Below are positions 1 to 10,106 of a stretch of DNA of 64,000 nt, in pieces. Under the pieces are notes generated by a model. The model worked only from the letters and a program-made list of their open reading frames with translations, had not been told where the DNA came from and ran no database searches. Each line of letters opens with the position of its first letter. The stretch's first letter is position 1. The position numbers and the translations under genes were made by a program. The stretch is from Cordia subcordata (lineage: Eukaryota; Streptophyta; Magnoliopsida; Boraginales; Cordiaceae): contig JAPTOF010000005.1 of the NCBI GenBank assembly GCA_028554755.1, positions 496,001 through 560,000 on the forward strand. The letters run 5' to 3'.

Positions 1-66
1 AGCCTCAATTCCCCAATTCTTACAAATGATTTTGTTGATACAAGAAGAAGTGAAATGCTTTCCAAT
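1..66 (-). mobile_element. L1: 3' terminal scrap of an L1 LINE, cut by the window edge
   Basis: On the minus strand this encodes the last residues of an L1 ORF2 (CKNWGIEA region). It matches the 3' ends of L11 and L14 almost base for base (compare 38881-38944). The match stops near position 64-66, where the sequence switches to plus-strand RT coding. The rest of the element lies left of the window or is lost. It is too short to place further. Confidence 0.7.
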
Positions 67-345
67 TTCCGGGCTGCACATTAATCATGCAAAGAATGAC
101 ATTTTCTTTGGGGGAGTCTCAAATGAAGATAAAGTTGCAATTATTGATAAAGTGGGCTTTCATGAGGGTGAGCTCCCTATTCGTTATTTGGGCATCCCAC
201 TTGTCTCAAGGAAGCTTAGAAAATCAGATTGCTACCCTCTTTTGGAGAAGATTCATGCAAGGCTTGATTCTTGGTGCAATAATTGGCACTCTTTTGCGGG
301 TAGACTTGTTCTTATCAAATCCACTCTCATTCAAATCTGGGTATA
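67..345 (+). pseudogene. L2: L1 reverse transcriptase fragment (ORF2, internal)
   Basis: About 90 codons of an L1 ORF2 are in frame, from the RT segment SGLHINHAKNDIFFGGV through LPIRYLGIPLVSRKLRKSDCYPLLEKI to FAGRLVLIKSTLIQIW. This is the stretch C-terminal to the FADD catalytic box, where RT passes into the connection region. It matches the L9/L15 subfamily best. The fragment starts directly against an antisense 3' end (L1) and ends at about 345 against the ORF2 start of L3, so both ends are broken. It has no poly(A), no visible TSD and no catalytic residues, and cannot make a working enzyme. Confidence 0.75.
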
Positions 346-368
346 AATTCACCTCTTTTAGCGTCTAA

Positions 369-3300
369 ATGATTTTTTGCTCTTGGAATATTAGGGGCCT
401 TAATTCCCCTAAAAAGCAAAAAGAAGTTAAGTTGTTGATCAATAAGCACAAATTGGATTTCTTTTGCCTTTTGGAGAATAAAGTGTATTGCAATGATAGC
501 ATTGGCTTTATTAGCACACAATTTGAAAAGCTTGGTTTTGAAAATCATTTGGATGATTTGGTTAAGGGAAGGATTTGGCTGTTTTGGAGGAAAAATATTA
601 AAGCCACTTTTATTAACTCTTGTGATCAAGCTCTCCTCTTCAACTTTGAAAATCTCTTTCACAAATCCATTTTTGTCGCCTTCATTTATGGACATAATGT
701 GGCATCTAAAAGAAGGAAACTTTGGAGCAAACTCAATCTTTGGTGCAATTGGTTTGCGATAGTGACCTTTGTATCTTGGGGCATTTCAATGAAGTTTTGC
801 ATGAAGGTGACAAATCCAGCACCTCTACTATTCCGAAAAGTTCTTTGGACTTCAAAACTTTTGTTGAAAAGGCAAAAATGCAAGTAAAAGCTTATGGTCC
901 TCACTTTACTTGGTCAAATAAAAGTGAGGAAGGTAACTTCTTGGCAAGTAAACTTGATAGAGCTTTGGTGAATGCAAATTGGTCTCAAAACTATCACCAT
1001 TCCTTTCTTTTGGTTGGGAGCCCCGGCATCTCGAATCATTGCCCACTTATTTTGCAAACTTGTAAGTCTTGGCTTTCTTCTCCTAAACCTTTCAAATTTT
1101 ATAACGCTTGGATAGCACATTCAGATTTCTTGAAGCTTGTGGAAGAACAATGGAGTACACGGGTTTTTGGTACTCCAATGTTCATACTTTATCAAAAGCG
1201 AAAATTGATCAAGCAAGCTCTCAAAAGTTTTGATAAGATGCATTTTGCTTATCTCTCAAACACTACAAACAACCTTCATGTGGAGCTTGATGGAGTCCAT
1301 CAAGCACTCTATAATGGAGAACTTAATGCCGAGCTTATTGACAAGCAAAAGTGCATCATTGCTCATTTGGAAGAGCTTGAAGCTACTTATAAAGCCATGC
1401 TCTATCAAAAATCCAGACTTTCGTGGATTAAAGAAGGGGACTCAAATACTAAATTCTTTCACAACGCTTTGAGGAGTAGGAAGATCAAAAACACTATCCA
1501 CGCAATCAAGAATGTGGAAGGACATCTCCTTTTGGAGGATCATGAGGTTAAAAACGAGTTCATTGGCTTCTTCAAGGGTCTCTTTGGCACTACAAATCCT
1601 ACTCATGCTAATGTGAATGTCTTGAAGGCTATTATTGGGAAATCAATTGATGAGTCTCTTGCTGCCACTATCAATGCTCCTATCACAAGAGATGAAATAA
1701 AGAATACTCTTTTTTCCCTCAATCCTAACAAAAGCCCAGGTCCAGATGGCTTTACATCTCACTTTTTTACATGGTTGCTTGGGAGATTGTTGGAGAGGAT
1801 GTTCTTAATGCAATCAGCTCTTTCTTTGAATCAAGAAAGCTTCTCAAAGCGATAAATTCAACTATTATTGCTCTTGTGCCAAAGGTCCAGAATCCATCCA
1901 TGGTCAAAGATTTTAGGCTTATTTCTTGTTATTTTTTTTTTTTTGATAACGGAGGAAGCCAACTGAGCGGAGCCCGACCACTAGTTGAGGCTTATTTCTT
2001 GTTACAACACCATCTACAACTGCATTTCAAAGATTGTTGCAAATAGGCTTAAAGTTTGTTTGCCACACATCATTTCTTAGAACCAAACAACATTCATAAA
2101 AAATAGGCTCATTCAAGAAAATATTCTTATTGCACATGATGTTTTGAGAGGATATGCCTGAAGTCATATTTCCCCAAGATGCTCCCTCAAAGTTGACATT
2201 ATGAAGGCATTTGATTCTTTAAACTGGGGCTTCATTAAATGCACTCTCCTTGCTTTTGGTTTCCCTCATTTGTTTGTTGAATGGATTATGGAGTACGTCA
2301 TTACTCCTAGTTCCTTTATTGCTCTCAATGGTGGCTTGGAAGGATATTTTTATGGGGCTAATGGAATTAGACAAGGGGATCCCATCTCTCCCTATCTTTT
2401 TGTCATGTGCATGGAGGTTCTCTCTTGTATGCTTAATAAGTTGAATGAGCACCCGAGCTTTCATTTTCATCCAAAATGTACACGATTGAAGCTTAACCAC
2501 CTTTGTTTTGCGGATGACCTTTTTATCTTTTGCAAAGGAAATTTGAGCTCTATTGATTGCATTATGGAAACCTTGAAGAATTTTTCCTCCTTCTCCGGGC
2601 TGAATATCAACAATTCAAAGAGTGCTATTTTCTTTGGTGGGGTTTCTTTCCATGATAAAATGGCTATCTTGGATAGAGTTGGTTTTCAAGAAGATGAGCT
2701 TCCTATCTGCTATTTGGGTATCCCCCTTGTTTCTGGAAAGCTTAGAAAGGCTGATTGCTTTCCCCTCTTGGAAAAAATAAATGCTAAGCTTGATAGTTGG
2801 TGCAATTTTTGGTTTTCTTTTGCGGGTAGACTTGTTTTGCTGAAATCTACACTTATGCAAATCTTTGCTTATTGGGAAAGCGCAATTCTCCTCCCCAAAA
2901 GTGTGTTGGCAGCCATTGAAACAAAATTCAAGGCTTTCCTTTGGAGGGGGACCGGCCCCAAGGTTGCTTGGAAGGATATTTGTCTCCCCTTTTGTGAAAG
3001 CGGGCTTGGTATTAGAAGCATTGAAGATATCAATAAGGTTTTCATGCTCAAACTTTTTTGGTGAATGTATGCAAAGAAAGACAAACTTTGGAGCCAATGG
3101 ATTCATACAAACTATATCAAAAGATCTTCCATGGGTGATGCAAGCTCCTATCGATGCTAGTTGGATTTTTAAAACACTTTTGAATTGCCGAGATGTTGCA
3201 AAGCCCATCATCAAACACAATCTTGGAAATGGATCGCACACTTTCTTTTGGATTGATAATTGGTACATGGAAAATTCCCTCTTGGAGCATTGGAGCAACA

Positions 3301-4031
3301 CTTTCCCAAACCCATCACTCCTCACAAAGGTAAGTGAAGTTTTCGTCAATGGTAGATGGAATTGGCCTTTACATCTCCTCCATATTGATTGTCCAAACTT
3401 TGCTCTTAATGAAAATACTATGGATGAAATTGTTTGGAAAACTTCCCCAAATGGAGATTTCAATTTTAAGCAAACTTGGGAACATATTAGGAGGAAAGGA
3501 AATCATTTTGTTGGGTTCAACATCATTTGGCACAAGAAGCACAATCCAAGACATAGCTTCATCACTTGGCTTGCTTTTCTTGACCGACTCAACACAAAAT
3601 TCAGAATCTTACATTGGGGTTTTGGCATCAATCCTTCTTGCATTTTTTGTTATTTTGGTTGCGAAACAAGAGATCATCTCTTCTTCGAATATAGCTTCAG
3701 TAGAAGAATTTGGCAAAAAGGACTTTGCCTTACATTAAATTCAGAGAAAATGATTTGCTGGAAGGATATTATTGACTATATCACGCCTTTTGCACTTGAG
3801 AAGCACTTGAAGGCCACTATCATCAAGCATCTCTTTGGAACCTCCACTTACCATATTTGGTTAGAAAGAAACCAGCGTGTCTTTCACAATGAAGCAGAAA
3901 CCAAAGAAAACATTTTCAATTCTATTTTCAATGATGTAAGAGTTAAAATCTCCAGTGGAAGGAAATTCTTTTCTTCTCCTTTGAACAAAACTTTATGTAA
4001 ATTGTGGAGACAAGATGATATCCTTGTATAG
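369..4031 (+). pseudogene. L3 ORF2: endonuclease - reverse transcriptase - zf-RVT, decayed
   Basis: The product would be the L1 polyprotein that nicks the target DNA and reverse transcribes its own RNA. The start at 369 reads MIFCSWNIRGLNSP, the usual N-terminus of the APE-type endonuclease. RT motifs follow (NPNKSPGPDG near 1730, DIMKAFDSLNW near 2195, GIRQGDP near 2365, FADD at 2507-2518). The zf-RVT cysteines (CIFC...CETRDHLFFE) lie near 3640. Breaks: frameshifts near 750 and 1770, the SINE scrap at 1932-1987, stops at 2078-2080, 2159-2161 and 3062-3064, and a shift just after. Two endonuclease residues are altered: GDFN reads GHFN and SDHCP reads SNHCP. The final stop is at 4029-4031 after DDILV. 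No RNase H domain follows. Confidence 0.85.
1932..1987 (-). mobile_element. SINE2: 3' end of a SINE, minus orientation
   Basis: This 56-bp insert begins with a T run followed by the reverse complement of the last ~45 bp of SINE1 (45940-45986). It is flanked by the 17-bp duplication AGGCTTATTTCTTGTTA (1915-1931 and 1988-2004), which proves a separate retrotransposition event into the RT domain of L3. It is extremely 5'-truncated and keeps no Pol III promoter. Confidence 0.9.
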
Positions 4032-4090
4032 GCCCTCTCTTCACTTTTACCACACTTTTTGTACTTGTACATACTTCTTTTGACTTTGTA

Positions 4091-4168
4091 GAACACATTC
4101 ATACTTTCTTGCCCCGCAAAAAAAAAAAAGAACACATTCATACTTTCTTGCCCCGCAAAAAAAAAAAA
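4091..4168 (+). repeat. Tandem duplication of the L3 3' terminus (2 x 39 bp)
   Basis: Units 4091-4129 and 4130-4168 each read GAACACATTC...CTTGCCCCGC followed by 11-12 A. The next bases of the flank are GAACA again, so the unit start matches the target junction. This looks like reverse transcription re-engaging the RNA 3' end, or slippage guided by the 5-base match. Confidence 0.9.
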
Positions 4169-5079
4169 GAACATGGTGGATTTTGTTTGGAAGAAATTTG
4201 GCAAGGTTGATATTCATACTAAAGGAAAGGGTCTCTTCATATTCAAATTTGAAAAAGAAGAGTTTTGCCAAAAGATTCTATAACAACTATGGCATGTCAA
4301 CCATAGGCCACTTTTGTTGAGGAAATGGGACCCAAATCTTGAGTTTGTAAACTTATCTTACAAAAAAGTCCCTATTTGGGTTAAACTTTGGGATGTTCCA
4401 ATGAGCCTTTAGTCTAAAGAGGACTTGGCTATATAGCCTCCTTCATTGGAAAGCCAATTCAAATGGATGCTCTTACCGATTCAAGAAAAAATTTGGAATT
4501 TGCTAGAGTTTGTATTGAAGTTGATTTGGAAGAAAATCTTCCGGATGTGGTTTATCCAAAACTTAGAAATGGGTCAAAGGCAAAGGTTATGGTGGAATAT
4601 GCTTGGAAGCCAACAAATGCTCACATTGTAAAATGGTTGGCCATGTGGAGGTTAATTGCCCACTTAAGCCTAAAACCCAACCTCAAAAGCAATCTACAAA
4701 GAGGCCTACAAAAACTCATTATGAGTGGCAAGCTGTGAGCAAGAAAACTCCATTGAAGACAAGTAATGTACCTAATGAGTCCCATGGTGAAGGAACTTCT
4801 TCAAAGGCTAAAGATTCATCTCCAAAACATATTGCAAAGGTTCCTCTTGACCCCTCAAGCTCTAAAATGATGCACTCAAATCACTTTGAGATTCTTGGTC
4901 ATGTGGGAGAAATTGAAGATGAAAACCAAAAGCTTCTTACTCTTCTCACAAAAAAAGATGAAAACAAAAAGCTTCTTGGCCAGCATAGTTGGAATGAAGA
5001 ATTGGGTAAAGAGGACTCTTCAAATGCAAATAGCAACCATAAAATTGAGCCTAGTGCTCCTCTATTACCTCCCCAATGA
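4169..5079 (+). pseudogene. L4 ORF1: DUF4283 and zinc-knuckle RNA-binding protein, C-terminal part
   Basis: It encodes the nucleic-acid-binding ORF1 protein of an L1. Visible are MVDFVWKKFGKV and QLWHVNHRPLLLRKW of the DUF4283-like domain, IGKPIQMDALTDSR, and a CX2CX4HX4C knuckle (CSHCKMVGHVEVNC) near 4618-4660. A low-complexity Lys/Ser/Pro tail ends at TGA 5077-5079. Breaks are a stop near 4281, a frameshift near 4410 and another near 4610. The C-terminal 158 codons (4603-5079) remain open. The stop overlaps the ORF2 ATG by four bases. Confidence 0.85.
5076..5079 (+). promoter_or_regulatory. ORF1/ORF2 stop-start overlap (ATGA) of L4
   Basis: The TGA ending ORF1 (5077-5079) shares bases with the ATG opening ORF2 (5076-5078). 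The same overlap is seen in L7, L8, L9 and L12. It suggests ORF2 is made by termination-reinitiation. Confidence 0.75.
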
Positions 5080-5929
5080 ATTTTTGGTCATGGAATATTA
5101 GGGGGCTCAATTCCACCAACAAGCAAAAGGAAGCAAAGTGGCTGATCAATAAATACCACTTGGACATACTTTGCCTTTTGGAGAACAAAGTGGTAAGTGA
5201 TGATAACATCAAACTCATTAGTGCACGTTTTGATAAAATTGGATTTACAAGCTACTTAGATGGTTTTGTTAAAGGGCGGATTTGGATTTTTTGGAAGAAA
5301 GATATCAAAGCAACTTGGATTGATTCTTGTGATCAGGCCTTGCTCTTTTATTTTGATGATCAAATTCATAAACCTTTCTTTGTTGCCTTCATCTATGGCC
5401 ATAACGAAGCATCAAAAAGATATGAACCATGCAGCAAACTTGAGCCTTGGTGTGCATGGTGCGAAGAAAGTGATTTTTGTCTTTTGGGTGATTTCAATGA
5501 GGTTTTGCATTATGGTGACAAATCTAACACATTTTCCATTCCAAAAAGTGCTGGTGCTTTCAAAAATTTTGTGGCAAAAGCAAAGTTGCAAGAAGTAAAT
5601 GCACATGGGCCACACTTTACTTGGACAAATAAGAGTCATGAAGAAAACTACTTGGCTAGCAAGCTTGATAGAGCTCTCATCAATGGAAATTGGTTGCACA
5701 ACTATCAACATTCCTTTCTTTTGGTTGCAAGCCCCGGTGTCTCCGATCATTGCCCTCTCATCATGTAAACATGTAAGTCTTCGAAATCCTTACCAAAGCC
5801 CTTCAAATTTTATAATGCTTGGACCTTTCATTTGGATATCTTGAAACTCGTTGAAGACCATTGGTGTACACGGGTCTTCGGCACACCAATGTACATTCTC
5901 TATCAAAAAGCAAAAAGCATTAAAACTTT
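5076..5929 (+). pseudogene. L4 ORF2, endonuclease part
   Basis: The first 230 codons are open, from MNFWSWNIRGLNS. They keep endonuclease markers LLENKV, GDFNEVLHYGDKSN and VSDHCPLI. A TAA at 5766-5768 replaces the residue before the Cys of the METCKS segment. Coding then continues, PKPFKFYNAW through TRVFGTPMYILYQKAK, until the poly(T) of L5 at 5930. The next codons of the same ORF resume at about 8227. Confidence 0.85.
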
Positions 5930-6020
5930 TTTTTGCGGGGCAAGAAAGTATGAATGTATTCCGCAAAGTCAAAAGAAGTATGTACAAGTACAAAAAGTGT
6001 GGTAAAAGTGGAGAGAGGGC

Positions 6021-6757
6021 CTATACAAGGATGTCATCTAGTCTCCACAATTTACATAAAGTTTTGTTCAAAGGAGAAGAAAAGAATTTCCTTCCACTAG
6101 AGATTTTAACTCTTACATCATTGAAAATAGAATTGAAAATGTTTTCTTTGGTTTTTCCTTCAACGTGAAAGACACGCTGGTATCTTTCTAACCAAATATG
6201 GTAAATGGAGGCTCCAAAGAGATGCTTGATGATAGTGGCCTTCAAGTGCTTCTCAAGTGCAAAAGGCGTGATATAGTCAATAATATCCTTCCAGCAAATC
6301 ATTTTCTCCAAAATTAATGTAAGGTAAAGTTCTTTTTGCCAAATTCTTCTAGTGAAGCTACATTTGAAGAAGAGATGATCTCTTGTTTTGCAACCAAAAT
6401 AACAAAAAATGCAAAGAAGGATTGATGCCAAAACCCCAATGTAAGATTCTGAATTTTGTGTTGAGTCGGTCAAGAAAGGCAAGCCAAGCAATGAAGCTAT
6501 GTCTTGGATTGTGCTTCTTGTGCCAAATGATGTTGAACCCAGCAAAATAATTTCCTTTCCTCCTAATATGTTCCCAAGTTTGCTTAAAATTGAAATCTTC
6601 ATTTGGGGAAGTTTTCCAAACAATTTCATCCATAGTATTTTCATTAAGAGCAAAGTTTGGACAATCAATATGGAGGAGATGTAAAGGCCAATTCCATCTA
6701 CCATTGACGAAAACTTGACTTACCTTTGTGAGGAGTGATGGGTTTGGGAAAGTGTTG
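6021..6757 (-). pseudogene. L5 ORF2, zf-RVT C-terminal part
   Basis: The minus strand encodes FVNGRWNWPLHLLHIDCPNF, then the zf-RVT domain (QTWEHIRRKGN, IIWHKKHNPRHSFIAWLAFLDRL, RDHLFFKCSFTRRIW) and the end LCKLWRLDDILV, stopping at 6021. One frameshift lies near 6420 in the GINPSCIFC segment. At 6758 the reading breaks off into inverted L4 linker sequence through a short shared CTC-AAT stretch. Confidence 0.8.
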
Positions 6758-7609
6758 CTCTAATTTGCTCAAAATGTATTTCTCCTTCTCAATAAGAGTG
6801 TTATTTTGCTCATCATTAAGAAGAAAATATTGAACATTATCAAGCTCCTCCCAAAGATTTTTTATGGCAAATGGGATGGCAGAAAAATGCTCTTTATCAA
6901 AAGATTTAAGAGCATTGAAGCATTGAATATTTGTCTCCTCTTTTGTGAAGGTGGGCTTGGTATTAGAAGCATTGAAGAGATCAATAAGGTTTTCATGCTC
7001 AAACTTTTTTGGAGAATGTATGCAAAGAAAGACACACTTTGGAGCCAATAGATTCATACAAACTATATCAAAGGATCTTCCATTTGGGTGATGCAAGCTC
7101 CTATCGACGCTAGTTGGATTTTTAAAACACTTTTGAATTGCCGAGATGTTGCAAAGCCCATCATCAAACACAATCTTGGAAATGGATCGCACACTTTCTT
7201 TTGGATTGATAATTGGTACATGGAAAATTCCCTCTTGGAGCATTGGAGCAACACTTTCCCAAACCCATCACTCCTCACAAAGGTAAGTGAAGTTTTCGTC
7301 AATGGTAGATGGAATTGGCCTTTACATCTCCTCCATATTGATTGTCCAAACTTTGCTCTTAATGAAAATACTATGGATGAAATTGTTTGGAAAACTTCCC
7401 CAAATGGAGATTTCAATTTTAAGCAAACTTGGGAACATATTAGGAGGAAAGGAAATCATTTTGTTGGGTTCAACATCATTTGGCACAAGAAGCACAATCC
7501 AAGAAATAGCTTCATTGCTTGGCTTGCCTTTCTTGACCGACTCAACACAAAATTCAGAATCTTACATTGGGGTTTTGGCATCAATCCTTCTTGCATTTTT
7601 TGTTATTTT
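6758..7609 (+). pseudogene. Inverted copy: L4 linker (antisense) plus L5 RT/zf-RVT (sense)
   Basis: 6758-6920 is L4 linker read backwards (on the minus strand CFNALKSFDKEHF to ILSKLE). 6921-7609 is L5 in the opposite direction to its host copy: CEGGLGIRSIEEINKVFMLKLFWRMYA through WNWPLHLLHIDCPNF to GINPSCIFCYFG. Because both host and insert sequence were copied together, this is a duplication-inversion made after L5 inserted, not a separate retrotransposition. Confidence 0.85.
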
Positions 7610-8226
7610 GGTCAAGAAAAGCAAGCCAAGGGATGAAGCTATGTCTTGGATTGTGCTTCTTGTGCCAAATGATGTTGAACCCAGCAAAATGATTTCCTTT
7701 CCTCCTAATATGTTCCCAAGTTTTCTTAAAATTGAAATCTCCATTTGGGGAAGTTTTCCAAACAATTTCATCCATAGTATTTTCATTAAGAGCAAGGTTT
7801 GGACAATCAATATGGAGGAGATGTAAAGGCCAATTCTATCTACCATTGATGAAAACTTCACTTACCTTTGTGAGGAGTGATGGGTTTGGGAAAGTGTTGC
7901 TCCAATGCTCCAAGAGGGAATTTTCCATGTATCAATTATCAATCCAAAAGAAAGTGTGTGATCCATTTCCAAGATTGTGTTTGATGAAGGGCTTTGCAAC
8001 ATCTTGGCAATTCAAAAGTGTTTTAAAAATCCAACTAGCGTCGATAGGAGCTTGCATCACCCAAATGGAAGATCCTTTGATATAGTTTGTATGAATCCAT
8101 TGGCTCCAAAGTGTGTCTTTCTTTGCATACATTCTCCAAAAAAGTTTGAGCATGAAAACCTTATTGATTTCTTCAATGCTTCTAATGCCAAGCCCACCTT
8201 CACAAAAGGGGAGACAAATATTCAAT
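7610..8226 (-). pseudogene. L5 ORF2, RT C-terminus to zf-RVT (original copy)
   Basis: Read on the minus strand from 8226: ICLPFCEGGLGIRSIEEINKVFMLKLFW, WIHTNYIKGSSIWVMQAPIDASWIFKTLL, SHTFFWIDN, NTFPNPSLLTKVSE and HNPRHSFIPWLAFLD, ending at the palindrome spacer. One stop interrupts the GRWNWPLHLL segment. It contains no catalytic residue. Confidence 0.8.
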
Positions 8227-8486
8227 GCTTCAATGCTCTTAAATCTTTTGATAAAGAGCATTTTGCTGCCATCCCATTTGCCATAAAAAATCTTCGGGAG
8301 GAGCTTGATAATGTTCAATATTTTCTTCTTAATGGTGAGCAAAATAACACTCTTATTGAGAAGGAGAAATGCATTTTGAGCAAATTGGAGGAGCTTGATG
8401 CAAAACATAGAGCCATGCTCTACCAAAAATCAAGACTCTCTTGGATCAAGGAAGGAGACTCAAATACAAAATTCTTTCACAATGTT
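8227..8486 (+). pseudogene. L4 ORF2, linker between endonuclease and RT
   Basis: It codes for NALKSFDKEHFAAIPFAI, then LIEKEKCILSKLEELDAKHRAMLYQKSRLSWIKEGDSNTKFFHN. This predicted coiled linker follows the endonuclease in every ORF2 here. It is open throughout. It ends inside FFHNV where H1 inserted, and resumes with VKGRKLKNTIHAIKNENG at 12152. Its first ~160 bp form the outer part of the right arm of the inverted repeat. Confidence 0.85.
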
Positions 8487-8546
8487 TTTTTTTGTGGATT
8501 AAGTGAGTTTATTAAAATCGCAATTTGTAACATGTACAACCCAAAA

Positions 8547-8596
8547 CCCCTCAAGCCAAAGATACAACAAGATAAAGAAAATCACGGCTTGAGGGG
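8547..8596 (-). repeat. H1 3'-UTR hairpin (11-bp stem, 28-nt loop)
   Basis: CCCCTCAAGCC at 8547-8557 pairs perfectly with GGCTTGAGGGG at 8586-8596. H2 has the same hairpin at 40199-40249 with a 29-nt loop. A 3' stem-loop is how several LINE and SINE families are recognised by their RT; the role here is inferred. Confidence 0.8.
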
Positions 8597-8662
8597 CAAG
8601 ATAATCAAGACAAAAGGGAAAAACCCAAAAAGAAAGACATCAAAGGAAAATTTAAAGATACA

Positions 8663-10106
8663 TCAAATGGGATCGGGAGAGGGATCTTCAAATCTGGTCC
8701 GAGAGTCTTCAATTGTGTTCCCAACATTCCTTTTCCATTTATCTTGCTCAGCCCTCAAATTCTCTTCATCCAATTGCATTTCATTTTGATTTTCATGTTG
8801 GTGGGTGCCCAAATCAGCAATATTTGCTTCATTTTCTTGGATCGTGGCATTAACTTCATCACTCTTTGTCAATTCATTCTCTTCTTTTGATGTGCCTTCA
8901 TTTGCATTTAGGGCCACAAAACGATTATTTTCCAATGTTTCTTCAACAATAGTGGCTGAATTCTTTGCCAAATCTGAATCAACCACCACGTTGGAGAGTG
9001 GGGTAGGATTAATATTCTCCATTTTCTTCCATACTCTCCTATTCTTTGCAATCTTCCAATTATCATTCTTCTTTCCAATCACATTAGGTGCTTGCCTTGG
9101 AGCATTTTTTGTAGGACCATTTGGACAGGTAGCAAGAGAGTGTCCAACTATCTTGCAAGAAGAGCAAACAAGTGGCTTCCATGCATATTCGATGTCAATT
9201 TTTGCCCAATCCCCATTTCTCAATTTCACATAGGTGTGATCCGGGAGTGTCTTTGAAAGATCCATTTCGACACACACTCTTGCAAAGCCAACAAAGGTAC
9301 GTGATTCCGTTAGCTTATCCATTTGTAATGGAATGCCAACAGAACTTGCAATGTAGCCAAGACCTCTACGAGTGATGAGTGAGCATGGAACATTTCTAAG
9401 CTTTACCCAAAGTGGGACTTTTTGCGATCCAAAATTGATTATTTGTGCATTTGCATCCCACTTTCTTAACAAGAGAGGCCGGTGATTAACGTGCCAAAGT
9501 TGCTCCATAACTTGATTGCAGAACTCATCATTTTCAAACCTAAAAATGAAGAAACCATTTTCAGTCGATTTAATCTCCACCTTGCCAAAGTTTCTCCAAT
9601 GAATATCAACCATTTTCCTAAGGAGAAAGAATGGGGGAGGCCTATCTAAGAACTGGCCAATGAGGCAATATTTCCAATGCTCATCTCCCTCTTCAAAAAC
9701 ATCACTTGGTGGGGCAGCACCTATTCTTCCATTTTCAACAATAGGTTCATGGAAATCAAGTTTAAGAGAGTGCATGAGGTTACCAACAAGATGGTCTTTC
9801 CAATCTTTGCAAGAGTTCCATGCATTTCCGCTTGATTCTTGATGAAGGTGGCTGGAATCAATTTGATCCTCAAACTTTGAAGCTTCATGATCAATAGGTT
9901 GAGAAAGAGGCCGAGATTTACCTTGAGATTTGCTTTGCACATGTGGATGCCACGTCGTGTTGCTTTGCTGATTTGGAAAAGAAGTTGCTGACCTAGCAAG
10001 AAGAGGTGGGAAATTTTCGTCCAAGTGTGCTTGTCCCATTTCGAAGGCATCAGATTTGGTTTGGGGGGAAAGCCATGTGCATGTGCTTGCAAATTTGAAT
10101 TTGGGC
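8663..10106 (-). pseudogene. H1 ORF1, C-terminal two thirds (DUF4283, zinc knuckle, C-terminal extension)
   Basis: About 480 codons are open on the minus strand. Order: low-complexity start (ENFPPLLARS), GAAPPSDVFEEGDEHWKYC, the DUF4283-like domain (PPPFFLLRKMVDIHWRNFGK, QLWHVNHRPLLLRKWDANAQ), TESRTFVGFARVCVEMDLSK, the CX2CX4HX4C knuckle CSSCKIVGHSLATC, then an acidic extension (ETLENNRFVAL, NANEGTSKEENELTKSD) with its stop at 8663. The extension shares NRFVAL/NRFATL with H2 and differs from the L1 ORF1 ends. No ORF2 ATG follows the stop. A one-base shift against the N-terminal piece lies close to the L6 site. Confidence 0.85.

Larger units (their letters stand above)
346..4168 (+). mobile_element. 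L3: 5'-truncated L1 LINE retaining all of ORF2 and a duplicated 3' tail
   Basis: Plus-strand L1 starting about 23 bp before the ORF2 ATG, so ORF1 and the 5' UTR are missing. It keeps the whole ORF2 region, a 3' UTR (4032-4090) and a tail ending CTTGCCCCGCAAAA. The tail is present twice in tandem. Its right flank is ORF1 of L4, so L3 probably inserted into L4. I could not match a TSD on the left, where L2 abuts. A 56-bp SINE scrap sits at 1932-1987 inside it. Confidence 0.85.
5930..8226 (-). mobile_element. L5: 5'-truncated minus L1 inserted in L4, rearranged into a fold-back
   Basis: It opens with a T run and the tail complement TTGCGGGGCAAGAAAG at 5930. The ORF2 C-terminus follows to 6757. 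The 5' truncation point lies at about 8226 (ICLPFCEGGLGIRS), where L4 resumes. Between 6758 and 7609 lies an inverted copy of L4 linker plus L5 sequence, so L5 is broken in two by the palindrome. No clear TSD: the left flank ends GCATTAAAAC and the right flank does not repeat it. The tail matches L3 and L16. Confidence 0.8.
6758..8390. repeat. 781-bp inverted repeat with a 71-bp spacer
   Basis: Left arm 6758-7538 and right arm 7610-8390 are reverse complements. Paired positions sum to 15148 at every point I checked (6758/8390, 6917/8231, 7538/7610), so there is no net indel. Differences are scattered single bases, for example A against G at the AGCCAATRGATTC site. The spacer 7539-7609 is ordinary zf-RVT coding. 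A transcript crossing it would fold into a long hairpin. Confidence 0.92.

Noticed and set aside
1..345. A twin-priming inversion
   Set aside because: The two segments match different subfamilies, and neither TSD nor poly(T) is visible.
2615..3463. Long minus-strand frames opposite L1 ORF2 (here, and for example 22127-22723 on the opposite strand of L9)
   Set aside because: They are mirror frames of ORF2 caused by low stop density in its antisense, recur at the same place in many copies and resemble no protein family.
5930..8226. L5 TSD of the form GCATTAAAAC
   Set aside because: The sequence is present on the left only; the right flank reads CAATGCTTCAATGCTC, so I do not claim a duplication.
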